Shown piece by piece: positions 52,103 to 61,591 of a stretch of DNA of 64,000 nt. The DNA is from Microbulbifer sp. A4B17 (lineage in GTDB: Bacteria; Pseudomonadota; Gammaproteobacteria; Pseudomonadales; Cellvibrionaceae). The notes below the pieces were generated by a model, which saw only the letters and a list, made by a program, of their open reading frames with translations, made no database searches and had not been told where the DNA came from. The DNA lies in NCBI RefSeq assembly GCF_003076275.1, contig NZ_CP029064.1, positions 1,994,501-2,058,500 of the forward strand, in the 5' to 3' direction. The position numbers were made by a program, and so were the translations under genes. Position 1 is the first letter of the stretch. The number at the start of each line of letters is the position of its first letter.

Positions 52103-53659
52103 TTAACGCCAAACACCCCATTGTCCAGTTGTACCTGGCTCCTCGCCCCTTGTCCACCATCCGGCAGTCCATGTTTCACCATTGTGGCTAACGATATCAC
52201 CTGCGGTGTAGATTTCGTTGCTATCCCAAGCTTGAATACTGGGATCTGTGGGATCTGTGGGATCTGTGGGATCTGTGGGATCTGTGGGATCTGTGGGATC
52301 TGTGGGATCTGTGGGATCTGTGGGATCTGTGGGATCTGTGGTAGTTGATGGTTCAACAGTAAAAGAGTAGATCTCGTCATCAACAGCAGAGTCACTGCTT
52401 ACGGTTAACTTGAAACTTAACTCATGCTGTTCATTTGTTAAGCTTGACGTGTCGATAACCAGTGCACCACTGGGCCCGGTTGCGGTTTCAACAGAGCTTC
52501 CACTTACCTGTGACCATTCCGTATTATTAATGTTTCCGGCGCTTTCTCCCGGTGAAAGTACCACTAAATCCCCGTGTGCTACTTTAGCTATATCAAGCGG
52601 TTTTAAAACCTTAGGTGTGATAGTAGCGATTAATTCACTTCCATTGCTTGTAATAGTGAATTGACCGGAGGCACGTGAGTCTTTGGAGTTGAAGTAGTTG
52701 CCATGTAAATCACCCTGGAAGTACATGTAATGGTTCATTTCTTCATGCCAGCGACCAATAAAAACATTTCCATTGTGGTTTGATTGGTACCAGCCAGTGA
52801 CTTGAGAAGCTAAAAGCCTGTCCCAGTCATTCTTATTGTCCTCGGTAATTGCCAGCGAAAATGATGAGTGTTCCTCACCATTTTTATTGAATACCGTATA
52901 ATTGACGGTGTCACCAACATTAATTGAGTCTATACTCACGTCTTCTGGAATAAAGGTGTTGCCCTGAATAAGGTATGGCTGTGTGGTGCCGGGATCAGGC
53001 TCTGTAGGCGGTTCAACATCAGTATTTACAATAGTGATATCACTACAGTTGTAGAAGCCCTCACCAACTGGGTCCACTCGCTGCCAACGTACAAATAAAA
53101 TTGCATTACCTACCCTGTCTTCTGGAATGGTGACATTCATGCGATATTGACCATTGACGACAGGTACGTCCCCCTCCTCCTGGATAAGCTCAAGGTCATC
53201 CCATGCCAGTGGTTGTGACAGGTCTGCATCCGCTTTCGTAAGGTAAAACTCCCAAAAAGATGGGTTGTGTGGCGCTGTTGCCTGGAATACGTATTCGAAT
53301 GTTCCAGCATTAACTTCTACACGGGTCCAGGCATCAGTTGCTGCTCCCATCCCTTTTTTCTGCTGATCATTTGCATAGCATAGAGTTCCATCGGGAATGG
53401 CACTTTTTACAGCGGCAGAATTATTGTAGTCAGGGATGTTAATCGAGAATTCGCTGTGTTGTTGGAAAGGATAAGATCCAGAAATGGATTTTGCCAGGGC
53501 ACAGCCTGGATTGGATGGTGTTCCAGACCAGATATTGCCTTGATCATAGCAAATTTTTTGCCTGGCTTTTGGAAATTCAGACCAGCCGTGAGCGTGTACT
53601 TGTAAGCTGAAAGGTATCAGCAACATTGTCGCAAGCGCGCTTTTTTTTCTTAAAAGCAT
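52103..53659 (-). CDS. secreted AA10 chitin-type lytic polysaccharide monooxygenase with CBM5/12
   Basis: 518 residues. The signal peptide ends VHA|H, leaving His24 as N-terminal copper ligand (HGWSEFP); the second ligand is His131 (ATAPHNPSFW). These are the AA10 histidine brace. After the catalytic domain come two modules (about 235-335 and 336-430), a linker of eleven TDP units, and a C-terminal CBM5/12 (AWDSNEIYTAGDIVSHNGETWTAGWWTRGEEP). It oxidises crystalline chitin, possibly also cellulose. The TDP linker is encoded by a tandem repeat. Confidence 0.93.
   Translation of the reverse strand: MLLRKKSALATMLLIPFSLQVHAHGWSEFPKARQKICYDQGNIWSGTPSNPGCALAKSISGSYPFQQHSEFSINIPDYNNSAAVKSAIPDGTLCYANDQQKKGMGAATDAWTRVEVNAGTFEYVFQATAPHNPSFWEFYLTKADADLSQPLAWDDLELIQEEGDVPVVNGQYRMNVTIPEDRVGNAILFVRWQRVDPVGEGFYNCSDITIVNTDVEPPTEPDPGTTQPYLIQGNTFIPEDVSIDSINVGDTVNYTVFNKNGEEHSSFSLAITEDNKNDWDRLLASQVTGWYQSNHNGNVFIGRWHEEMNHYMYFQGDLHGNYFNSKDSRASGQFTITSNGSELIATITPKVLKPLDIAKVAHGDLVVLSPGESAGNINNTEWSQVSGSSVETATGPSGALVIDTSSLTNEQHELSFKLTVSSDSAVDDEIYSFTVEPSTTTDPTDPTDPTDPTDPTDPTDPTDPTDPTDPTDPSIQAWDSNEIYTAGDIVSHNGETWTAGWWTRGEEPGTTGQWGVWR
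52241..52339. repeat. 11 exact copies of a 9-bp minisatellite
   Basis: GGGATCTGT (ACAGATCCC on the coding strand) repeats eleven times without a single mismatch, in frame inside the LPMO gene. It encodes TDP x11 and forms the linker before the CBM. Confidence 0.97.
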
Positions 53660-54513
53660 AAGGTTACTCCTGGTTTAAATTATTCTTGTCGATTTATTTA
53701 GAACGACTGGAATATTAAGTTCAATTTCCTGGTGAATACTGTGAAATAAGTTGGTGTTTGAGAATGCCGGCCATTCTTTCCTTGTCACCAGGATCAAAAA
53801 ATGCAGTTAGTAAATAAATAATTACCCGTTAAAAATTGCTAATAAGACAGACCTTTCACGTGGACATGGGTTCCATGCCATACATGAATTAACATGTTTT
53901 AGTAAAATTTACGTTTCCATTAATCAATAGTTGCTTGAGCAGTGGGTAAAAAAAATGAAGTCATTTTTGGTGTTTTGTGACAATGTAATGACTGTCAAAG
54001 AAAATAAAGCATGAAGGGCGGTATAAAAGCTTGAAGTTTATGTGCTAAATACAGAGGGTACGGGTTAATGAAAACGCAAAATACATACCAGCCTTATGAG
54101 TTTGCCTAACTTGTATTGGAGCAGGAAGGTTTTCTTGGGGGCTGAAAAACCGCATTGTTGGGGGGAGGTTTGTCTTATAGCAGTATAGACTATTGCAAAG
54201 TAAATTTATTGCACTTTCGATGGTCTAGTCTCTATCTATTCTTTAAGTGAATGTTAATTTATTTGGGTGGAGCTGATAGGGGGTTAGACGAGAATAGGGG
54301 GAGTGACTATGACAAACCAATAATTGAGAAGCTTCGGCCTTCAATTATGTAGCGGGCAAAAATTGTACTGTAATTATTTTTTCAATCTATTTGCTTGTTG
54401 TATCAGATAAATCGGTAAGTAAGCAAATGCTTTTGATGTTGTAGGCATCAATAGATTCAGGTGCTAGAACTGGTTTGCACATGTCTTTGTACTTATTTTA
54501 TAGGCATTGAGTC
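53660..54513. other. 854-bp non-coding stretch
   Basis: No convincing gene. It contains CATGG-gtt-CCATG at 53865-53877 and ACATG-aattaa-CATGT at 53882-53897, close together about 205 bases upstream of the LPMO start; they could be operators but match no site I know. Confidence 0.4.
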
Positions 54514-54909
54514 TCAGGTGGAGCTTATCAGCTTTAAGCGATTATCAATTAGCTTGTATACCTTTAAGTTGTTATTGAATGCCCCGAGAAACCATGAGCC
54601 ACAGGCAATCCAATATTCAGCATTATGTTCTTTTAGAATAAAAATTTCTTGGACATCCGATGTCCTCCAGAACAGCTTTCCTTTTAGGAGATAGTAGTTT
54701 TTGAGTTCTACAATTTCTATATTTTTGCTTCTTGCCCAAGATCTTATCTCTCTCCTAAAATATCTGGATTTTGGCGGAAGTACCACATACGGAAGCCCTC
54801 CAAGTATTAAGAATAAAAGTAAAGGTAGATTCCCTCCCAATTCAGGACTGTACGTATGGACTAGATTATCCAGGCCAACTGCTACTATTAGAATCAGAAT
54901 CAATCTCAT
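54514..54909 (-). CDS. small membrane-anchored protein of unknown family
   Basis: 131 residues. Two hydrophobic segments near the N terminus (LILILIVAVGLDNL and LPLLLFLILGGLPYVVLPP) are followed by a basic helix and a C-terminal soluble domain (FWRTSDVQEIFILKEHNAEYWIACGSW). AGGATTG precedes the ATG. A decayed paralogue fragment lies at 50655-50745, which argues that this is a real gene of a locally duplicated family. Confidence 0.62.
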   Translation of the reverse strand: MRLILILIVAVGLDNLVHTYSPELGGNLPLLLFLILGGLPYVVLPPKSRYFRREIRSWARSKNIEIVELKNYYLLKGKLFWRTSDVQEIFILKEHNAEYWIACGSWFLGAFNNNLKVYKLIDNRLKLISST

Positions 54910-55135
54910 TTAACAATCCTAGCGGTTTCAAGCCCTATGGAGAGAGCGGCAGAAAGTGAAATATTCACTGTAGGCTCATTTTTATATCTATCTTTAATTA
55001 CCAGATCTAAAAAGCACCTAGATAAAAACTATTCATCTGCATCATCGAATAAATGCTCTCACCATTTTGGTTTGGTTGCTTCAGTCATTTTCTGACTGTC
55101 ATTAACCCTTGAAGCCATTTTGATAAAAGAGTTTT

Positions 55136-55717
55136 TCACTCTTTAAATCGCAGTCCATCGGCTAATAGTGCGACCATACGTCCTACTTGCCCAGATGAGT
55201 CTTCAGAAGAGGACATCCCCAATCTTGCAATTCCTCCGAGTAACTCATCTGCAGTTATATCTGAACGAACGTCTCCCGATTCTATTGCTGCACCTAATAC
55301 CATAGCGAGGACTGGCCTTAAGTGCTGGTCAAAATAGCTTGGAAGGGTTTCAAAGGCTGGATCGCCTGAGTGCAATACTTCGGATAGTCCTCGCTTAGTG
55401 GCAAAAAAGGTCGCAAATGTTTGCATGCAGCTGGCCAGGGCTTCAAAGGGGGGGAGGTGTTTAGCCTGTTCTATCACTTCCTCAGAGCAGCTATCGATCT
55501 CCCTGCGAAAAACTGCTGCGATCAGGTCTGCCCGCTTCGGGTAGTGCCGATAAAGAGTACCTACACCGACACCAGCCTTACCCGCTATTTCCCGCACTGG
55601 GGCATCTACGCCGGAGGAGGCGAAGACTTCCTTGGCTGCCTTGAGCAAGGCGTCATGGTTGCGCTTGCCGTCTGCTCGCTTACGTTGGCTCGAATTAGTG
55701 TCATCAGATTTTGGCAT
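55136..55717 (-). CDS. TetR-family repressor
   Basis: About 193 residues. The HTH reads RNHDALLKAAKEVFASSGVDAPVREIAGKAGVGVGTLYRHYPKRADLIAAVF, followed by a helical ligand domain. The ATG at 55717 follows AGGGG. Longer in-frame starts run through the operators, so they are unlikely. Its own promoter region carries two inverted repeats and it is divergent from an SDR gene, which it probably represses. Confidence 0.9.
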   Translation of the reverse strand: MPKSDDTNSSQRKRADGKRNHDALLKAAKEVFASSGVDAPVREIAGKAGVGVGTLYRHYPKRADLIAAVFRREIDSCSEEVIEQAKHLPPFEALASCMQTFATFFATKRGLSEVLHSGDPAFETLPSYFDQHLRPVLAMVLGAAIESGDVRSDITADELLGGIARLGMSSSEDSSGQVGRMVALLADGLRFKE

Positions 55718-55734
55718 ATCTACCCCTTGATAAA

Positions 55735-55774
55735 CGGAACATTGTTCCGTATATTTAATCGGAACGCTGTTCCG
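55735..55774. promoter_or_regulatory. twin TetR operators
   Basis: CGGAACATTGTTCCG at 55735-55749 and CGGAACGCTGTTCCG at 55760-55774 share the same CGGAAC-nnn-GTTCCG arms and lie 25 bp apart, between the TetR start and the SDR gene. Confidence 0.85.
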
Positions 55775-55834
55775 ATTTTGCCATAGCCATGTGCTGGAGC
55801 CAATGGCCCATGAGCTGTATCTATGTGGAGACTG

Positions 55835-56587
55835 ATGATGCACGGTAGACCAATTGCATTGATAACTGGTGCTAATAGGGGGATAGGATTACAAGTCGCG
55901 AGGGACCTGAGTGCTAGAGGCGTTTCTGTCTTAGTTGGGGCTCGTGATTTGAAGCTGGGGCAAAAAGCCGCTGATTCCATAGGCGAAAGCGTTTGGCCTA
56001 TTCAGCTAGATGTTACTGATGAGAGCAGTATCCGAGCTGCAGCCAACACTATTAGAAAAGACTTTGGCCGCCTTGATATATTGGTTAATAACGCGGCGAT
56101 TAGCCATGCAGGGGAGGCTGGAGTAACTCTAGCAGAAATCGGCAAAAAGACTCAGGTTAGCGCTGTAACTTTGGCTGAATTACGAGAAATATTTGAAACT
56201 AATGTTTTCGGGGTTGTAGCGGTTACCCAGGCAATGCTGCCTCTTCTTAAACTCTCTCCTTCTGCCAAAGTGGTTAATGTTTCTAGCGGTGCTGGCTCGT
56301 TGATGAGCCATTCAAATCCCAACAATCCGGCACGAAAAATGTTTGGTGCTTACTCCATGTCAAAAACTGCGCTAAATGCTGTGACTATGGCTTTCTCAAT
56401 TGATTTTGAAAAATCAAACATAAAGGTAAATGCCGTATGCCCTGGGTTTACTTGCACTGGCTTAAATAATTACGAAGGTGAGCAGACTGTAGCAGAGGGC
56501 GCGAGGGAAATTGTGCGTGTCGCACTTCTGGGCCGAGAAGGGGATTCTGGTACTTTCACGAGCTTTAACGGTTCTATGCCATGGTAA
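55835..56587 (+). CDS. short-chain dehydrogenase/reductase
   Basis: About 250 residues: ALITGANRGIGLQVARDLSARG (cofactor motif), LDILVNNAAIS, NVSSGAGSL and YSMSKTA (YxxxK). GGAG lies ahead of two adjacent ATGs at 55835 and 55838. It is the first gene of a likely TetR-controlled unit with the hydrolase that follows. SDRs regulated this way often detoxify carbonyl compounds. Confidence 0.9.
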   Translation: MMHGRPIALITGANRGIGLQVARDLSARGVSVLVGARDLKLGQKAADSIGESVWPIQLDVTDESSIRAAANTIRKDFGRLDILVNNAAISHAGEAGVTLAEIGKKTQVSAVTLAELREIFETNVFGVVAVTQAMLPLLKLSPSAKVVNVSSGAGSLMSHSNPNNPARKMFGAYSMSKTALNAVTMAFSIDFEKSNIKVNAVCPGFTCTGLNNYEGEQTVAEGAREIVRVALLGREGDSGTFTSFNGSMPW

Positions 56588-56680
56588 TTCGGTGCTGATT
56601 GCGAATACCAGTGGCCACTTTACTGAGTTCTATTAACCCCATCGATCAAGTGGGAAATTAAAGTTGAAGGAGAACAATTT

Positions 56681-57628
56681 ATGACAACATCAGATCACAC
56701 ATCAGTAAAAAAGCAAGGCCCTTTTGTTATACATCATGCTGTATTACTGCCTGACTCTGTCAGGGGGCAAGAGCTAAAGGTTCGTGTAATCGCACCGGTG
56801 AACGGTGAAAACTTACCAATCGTTATCTTCGCCCATGGATACAAATCACCACCTTATGGATACGCTCCAATAACTGAATTTCTCGCCTCTTTGGGTTTTG
56901 TAGTTCTGCAACCAGTTTTCCTGGATTCTGAGGTGCCAGATGATGACCCTAGAGTGCCTGAAATCTGGCAGTATCGAGTATCTGACATGAAGAGAGTTCT
57001 GGATGAGCTGGACAGTATCGAGAAAGCTGTTTCCATGTTGCGCGGCCGTCTAGATAAAGAAAAGGTAGTTGCTATTGGGCATTCCTATGGAGCACAAACT
57101 GTAGGTATGTTACTGGGGGCTCGGGTACTAAATGAAGACAATATCCCTGGCCCCGATTTATCAGATAAGCGGGTGAGTGGGGGTGTTTTACTTTGTGCAA
57201 CTGGAACAGGTGGAGAGAATCTATCCCCTTTTGCGGCAAAGTTCTTTCCATTTATGAATCCAAGTTTTACGGAAATGACTGCTCCATGCTTAGTTGTTGC
57301 AGCGGATCAGGATAATTCCCCACTGAGTACCCGTGGACCAGATTGGTTTACTGATGCTTTTACTTTGGGAACTGGTGCAGAGTACTTGCTGACCCTTGTG
57401 GGGGCAAAGCATTTACTGGGTGGAATTAATGGCTATGGCGTTGTAAGTGAAGAAGAAAACAACCCTGCCCATGTATCAATTGTGCAGGCCGCAATTTCTG
57501 CGTACTTAAGTAAGCAGTTCTATGAGAAAAACTCCGATTGGGAGGCGTTACTAGGCACGCTAAAAAGCCAAGATCCATCTATTGGTTTTGTTGAAGAAAA
57601 GTCAGCCAACATTTTTATGGCTTTATAG
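56681..57628 (+). CDS. alpha/beta hydrolase (chlorophyllase/dienelactone-hydrolase-like)
   Basis: 315 residues, no signal peptide. Core motifs are IVIFAHGYKSPPYGYAPITEF (oxyanion), nucleophile elbow VVAIGHSYGAQTVGMLLGA, acid region CLVVAADQDNSPLS and GAKHLLGG with the catalytic His. It resembles PAF-acetylhydrolase/chlorophyllase-type esterases. 93 bases separate it from the SDR; AAGGAG precedes the ATG, so the two may form one transcript. Confidence 0.85.
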   Translation: MTTSDHTSVKKQGPFVIHHAVLLPDSVRGQELKVRVIAPVNGENLPIVIFAHGYKSPPYGYAPITEFLASLGFVVLQPVFLDSEVPDDDPRVPEIWQYRVSDMKRVLDELDSIEKAVSMLRGRLDKEKVVAIGHSYGAQTVGMLLGARVLNEDNIPGPDLSDKRVSGGVLLCATGTGGENLSPFAAKFFPFMNPSFTEMTAPCLVVAADQDNSPLSTRGPDWFTDAFTLGTGAEYLLTLVGAKHLLGGINGYGVVSEEENNPAHVSIVQAAISAYLSKQFYEKNSDWEALLGTLKSQDPSIGFVEEKSANIFMAL

Positions 57629-58084
57629 TCTGGAAACCTGTTAATTCTTTCATTCAATTAATCAGTTTTTCTGGGCAGAAAGCGAAGCCTCCACTTTGCC
57701 TTTAATCACGTCAACCTTTAGTGAATGATCTGGTAGTGTGATGAGTATACTTATCCAGACTTTAATTGCATTGTAGTGAATACTATATCGAGTCTCTATA
57801 TCGATAGAATATCTGATTCACACCCAGGAAAAGATATAACGATTGTAAGGCGTATTATTTAGAAAGCCAGGACTATAAATGGCAGGAATATTGGCTGTGT
57901 GTAATTTATACAATTTCATGGAGTTTGATTCCTTATTCTATTCTGTGTCAATATTTCTGACATGTATCGTTGTGGCTTTGTTGGGTGCCCTGCATTGCTA
58001 ATACGGCTTGGAATTTTAAGGAAAGGGTTGTGTTGTGAACAATGCTATTTATTGTAGCTCTATATATTACCCGGGACTTAATCC
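57629..58084. other. 456-bp non-coding stretch
   Basis: No gene and no strong hairpin seen. Short frames lack ribosome-binding sites. Confidence 0.35.
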
Positions 58085-58345
58085 ATGAGAGTTACGATAC
58101 TGGTTGTGTTATTGCTGGTTAGTGTTGCTTATCTAAGTAGGCCGGAGAAAGCGAGTGAGTTACTTGCTGAGTACTGTGAAGATTCTCATCCAGATAAATC
58201 ATTAGCCGACTGCAGGCAGCAAATAAAGACGCCTAAAATTAGATGTGATGTATTGAAGGGCACTTTGGAAAAAGATGGTACTTGTGTTAGGTGGGGACCG
58301 CCAAAAGGGAGTAGGCGTGGGCTTGATAATGATATCAACTTGTAA
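58085..58345 (+). CDS. small exported protein
   Basis: 86 residues with an N-terminal hydrophobic leader (MRVTILVVLLLVSVAYLSR). The mature part has four cysteines (YCEDSH, DCRQQ, RCDVL, TCVRWG), suggesting two disulfides. The ribosome-binding site is poor, so it is uncertain. Confidence 0.45.
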   Translation: MRVTILVVLLLVSVAYLSRPEKASELLAEYCEDSHPDKSLADCRQQIKTPKIRCDVLKGTLEKDGTCVRWGPPKGSRRGLDNDINL

Positions 58346-58527
58346 ACTTTCGCTGACTTAGTGAGCCTAAAATTATCCTTAGATCTTCTTGCCACAGCTC
58401 TAAATTAGGGTGAATAGCTAAGTGAGCTGATATCTACAGCATCACTGCCTATATCTTCAATCTATAAGTACTTAAGATCTAGCAGGGTTCCTATCTCAGC
58501 AAAAATCGCAGTATTCAGTTCTCTAAT

Positions 58528-59031
58528 TTATGAGGCTGTCCCGAGAGCACTTTCACATTTGAAGTCAAAGCTCCTCTCCAAAATCGGTTGTAGTTTCTTA
58601 TCCGAAACATAACCCCTTAGCCAGTTGAGTGGCTCTCCGCTGGAGGCTATAAGGAAGCTAAATGGAGTGCCGGGAGTTTCGCCCAGTACTTGTTGAAGCT
58701 GTGTGCTTGCCTGAAGCATGGGGAATTCCGGGCGTAGCTTTCGATATTCAGCCAGTAGGGCTTTTCGGGAGCCATTGATACCCAGGGCGATGGGCTGAAA
58801 CTGTTGGGAGCACTCGCTAGTAAGCCGGTTGAGAGCTCGAACCTGGCGAAAGCACCAGGGGCAATCAGGTTCAACCAGTACTATCAAGCTGGGTTTCCCT
58901 TTGAATTGCTGCAAGTTGATACGCTCGGGTCCGGCGAGGCTGCGCAGTTCAAAATCGTAAAGGGAAATGGCAGCTTCTGTCGCGCCAGCAGGCGCGAACA
59001 GAAGTGTGATTAGTGCGAGCCAGGCTCGCAT
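58528..59031 (-). CDS. thioredoxin-like periplasmic protein
   Basis: 167 residues with a signal peptide (RAWLALITLLFAPAGATEA) and a TlpA/ResA-type redoxin core: LQQFKGKPSLIVLVEPDCPWCFRQVRALNRL, with a CPWC active site at about 56-59, then GTPFSFLIASSGEPLNWLRGYVS, containing the conserved cis-Pro region. Its ATG overlaps the TonB receptor stop by one base (TAATG), so it is translationally coupled to it. Confidence 0.87.
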   Translation of the reverse strand: MRAWLALITLLFAPAGATEAAISLYDFELRSLAGPERINLQQFKGKPSLIVLVEPDCPWCFRQVRALNRLTSECSQQFQPIALGINGSRKALLAEYRKLRPEFPMLQASTQLQQVLGETPGTPFSFLIASSGEPLNWLRGYVSDKKLQPILERSFDFKCESALGTAS

Positions 59032-61139
59032 TACAGGTTCCAGTCGAAGCCCAGGTAATATTCACGCCCTCGTAGCGGGCCGTAGATATAGGCTACGTCG
59101 TAGGCACCACTGGCATCCCAGAATAGAGGGCTCTCACCTTCCTCAACCTGGGTGTAATCTGTCAGGTTGTTTCCGCCCAGATACAGGCTCAGATTTTCAG
59201 TGACGTCAAAGGTTAATTTAAGATCTATTGTCCAATAGGCGTCTGCGCTCGTACTTTTTAAAGTGGAGTCGCCCAACTGGTTGAAACCTTCGTAGCCAAA
59301 TTCATCCAAGTCCCGGGAGCCTACCCAGGTAGCGCTAGCGTATAGCATCCAGTAGTCGGCTTTGTAATCCAGATTGAATAGTGCACGCTGCTCTACTGGA
59401 GCAATGGCAAAAGATTCCCGGAAAACATCGTCGTAATCATAGGTCTCCAGTGTGCCACCGATAGACAAATTTTCGGTGAGCGCGTAGCCGAGAGTGATAT
59501 CGGCAGCACCTACGGAGGCGCTTTCCTGCATCTGGGTAAGCAGTGGTACTCCATCTTCGGTTTCGCTCAGTGCTGCGAGGTTATCGACTTCGGTAAATGC
59601 CAGTGACAGGGTGCTGTTGAGGCGTTCTCCCTCGAAGCTCAATGCATAAGTTGCGGATAGAGATTTTTCAAGGTTTTCGATCTCGATGGCAAAGCCATCA
59701 CCGGCATCAAGAATGCCGTGATCTGTTTCGAAAAAGGATAGGGGGGCTCGGTATCCTCGTCCCAGCGCTACCCGGGAGGTCCACTGGTCGTCGTGCAGAT
59801 AGCGGAGGTCTATCCGAGGGGCGACCACCGTTTCATCGATCTCTGTACCCGGTTTTTGCTCGGCGACAAAGTCGGCTTTGGCGTTGTCTACGCGTATGGC
59901 CAGTGCCACTTCGAGGTCCGGTGAAACGGTCCAGGTGTCCTGTATGTAGAGGCCGGTGGTCTGGTAGTCGAAACTATCTTCGATGTAATTATCGCTTTCC
60001 TCTCCTGCGACAGAGTCGGAACGCATGGATTCATCGCGAAGATCGACACCAAATGTGAGCATGTGCTGATCGTTAAGGATCAAATTGTTGCGCAGGTCGA
60101 AGTAGTTGAGTGTGTCTGTAGCGGTGTAATCGAATCCTTCGTAGAAGGAGTCCTGCTTGTGCTCAGACCAGGCGACAGTAAACAGCGTGTTATAGGATTC
60201 GCTGAATTCGTGGAGCCAACTTGAGGAAATTTCACTGCGAGTGGTGGAGATCCATTCGGTAGTTTCCCAGGGTTTACCAATGTATTGCTGCCGCACATCG
60301 TCGTTGACAAACAAGTGGTCAGATTCCACACCATCGTAGCCTTGCAGGACGGAACCAATGCTGTATCCCTGGGGGCCGCCAAAAATACTGGAGTCGGTAT
60401 AGGCTGTGCGCAGTACCACGTTGTCCCGTTCACCCAGGTCATGGGAGAGGCGAACTACATAACTGGTGTTCTCTTGCAGCGGAGCTTCGCTAACACCGTT
60501 GTCATCATTGTCCATCTGGTGGTGTTTATCGTCCTGAATAACCAGCGATGTACGGGTGCGTTCATCATCGCTTACATAGCCGCCCATCATGCCTAGAAAG
60601 TAGCTGTCGTTGTCCTCCATGGAGGCATTGATGTTGAGGCCGGTTTCCTCGACTTCCTTGGAGATGACATTGATGGTTCCTCCGATCGCTTCGGGTGCGA
60701 GCAGCGATGCTCCCGCACCTCGGGCCACCTCGATACGCGAGACACCTGTTGTGGCCAGTGCATCCACTGCGTAATAGCCAGCCATCATGGTGTGAAGAGG
60801 AACGCCGTCGGTGAGGATGGTGGAGTGCTCACCGCGCATACCGTTCAGCATTATTCGTTTGACCCCGCACATGGAGCACTCATTGGAAACCCGAACACCG
60901 GGGGACTTTTCAATGGCGTCAGTGAGGTTAACTGCCTGCAGGGATTTGATCAGGCTTTCATCAACAACCTCAGTTTTCTGGATTGCATCCAGCAAGGCTC
61001 CGCGCTCATAGAGGCGCTGGCGCACACCGACTACTACGGTTTCCTCCATTACAATGGGCTGATCTGAAGGAGTTTCATTGGCGAGGGAGGCGGGTACTGT
61101 GGCTGCGAGTGCGGTAGCTAGCAGGGTTTTGCGAAACAT
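59031..61139 (-). CDS. TonB-dependent outer-membrane receptor with CxxC plug
   Basis: About 702 residues. The signal peptide is MFRKTLLATALAATVPASLA; an earlier ATG at 61172 would run into the probable operator. The TonB box region is PIVMEETVVVGVRQRL. The plug contains SNECSMCGVKRIMLNGMRGEHSTILTDGVPL, a CxxC in place of the usual residues, then RIEVARGAGASLLAPEAIGGTINVIS. The barrel ends GREYYLGFDWNL with the terminal aromatic. It probably imports a metal chelate. The plug cysteines may bind or reduce the metal, and the coupled CPWC protein could maintain them. Confidence 0.9.
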   Translation of the reverse strand: MFRKTLLATALAATVPASLANETPSDQPIVMEETVVVGVRQRLYERGALLDAIQKTEVVDESLIKSLQAVNLTDAIEKSPGVRVSNECSMCGVKRIMLNGMRGEHSTILTDGVPLHTMMAGYYAVDALATTGVSRIEVARGAGASLLAPEAIGGTINVISKEVEETGLNINASMEDNDSYFLGMMGGYVSDDERTRTSLVIQDDKHHQMDNDDNGVSEAPLQENTSYVVRLSHDLGERDNVVLRTAYTDSSIFGGPQGYSIGSVLQGYDGVESDHLFVNDDVRQQYIGKPWETTEWISTTRSEISSSWLHEFSESYNTLFTVAWSEHKQDSFYEGFDYTATDTLNYFDLRNNLILNDQHMLTFGVDLRDESMRSDSVAGEESDNYIEDSFDYQTTGLYIQDTWTVSPDLEVALAIRVDNAKADFVAEQKPGTEIDETVVAPRIDLRYLHDDQWTSRVALGRGYRAPLSFFETDHGILDAGDGFAIEIENLEKSLSATYALSFEGERLNSTLSLAFTEVDNLAALSETEDGVPLLTQMQESASVGAADITLGYALTENLSIGGTLETYDYDDVFRESFAIAPVEQRALFNLDYKADYWMLYASATWVGSRDLDEFGYEGFNQLGDSTLKSTSADAYWTIDLKLTFDVTENLSLYLGGNNLTDYTQVEEGESPLFWDASGAYDVAYIYGPLRGREYYLGFDWNL

Positions 61140-61171
61140 GAGAGGACTTCCAGCAAGAAAACTGCCGAACA

Positions 61172-61186
61172 TGATAATGATTCGTA
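61172..61186 (-). promoter_or_regulatory. candidate Fur-box-like sequence
   Basis: TGATAAT-G-ATTCGTA matches the Fur 7-1-7 consensus TGATAATnATTATCA at eleven of fourteen positions, 33 bases upstream of the receptor start. One half is perfect, the other weak. Confidence 0.4.
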
Positions 61187-61362
61187 TTTGCGTGGCAAGT
61201 GAGCAAAGGTGGTAGTTTTAGTGACTTTGGATTTAGCGGGCCAGGATGTATGGGCGCTAACTTAGGGGGGATACTCAAGAAGCCTATGGATTTCTTTTGG
61301 GCTGGCTTAGTGAGTTGCTCTTTGTGAAAGAGTTGGAAAACCTTGGTCGATAGATTGTGGTT

Positions 61363-61382
61363 GAGGCCCGCTGTGGGCCCTC
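61363..61382 (-). terminator. hairpin after csrA
   Basis: GAGGGCCC and its near complement GGGCCTC flank a short ACAGC loop, 20 bases beyond the csrA stop. There is no T-run on the transcript side, so termination is doubtful. Confidence 0.35.
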
Positions 61383-61402
61383 ATTTAAGGGGAAGTTGAT
61401 TC

Positions 61403-61591
61403 TCAGCGTTTTCTGTTACTGAGTTTCTGCTCCCTTTGAATACGTCTATAAATTTCTTCGCGGTGAACTGCTAGGGATTTGGGGGCATGGATCCCGATCT
61501 TTACTTGGTTACCCTTAACCTCCAGTACTTTGAGCGAGATGTCTGTTCCAATTCTTAGGTTTTCACCAGTCCGACGCTTCAAGATCAACAT
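61403..61591 (-). CDS. csrA: carbon storage regulator CsrA/RsmA
   Basis: A 62-residue RNA-binding regulator. [43 protein letters not shown] carry the residues known to contact GGA motifs, including Leu4 and Arg44. The C-terminal tail is basic (KLSNRKR). It controls carbon flow, motility and biofilm in gammaproteobacteria. It is not next to a tRNA-Ser or alaS here, so it may be an extra copy. Confidence 0.93.
   Translation of the reverse strand: MLILKRRTGENLRIGTDISLKVLEVKGNQVKIGIHAPKSLAVHREEIYRRIQREQKLSNRKR

Noticed and set aside
52088..52348. Open frame of repeated Ile-Cys-Gly on the plus strand
   Set aside because: It is the antisense reading of the TDP minisatellite in the LPMO gene.
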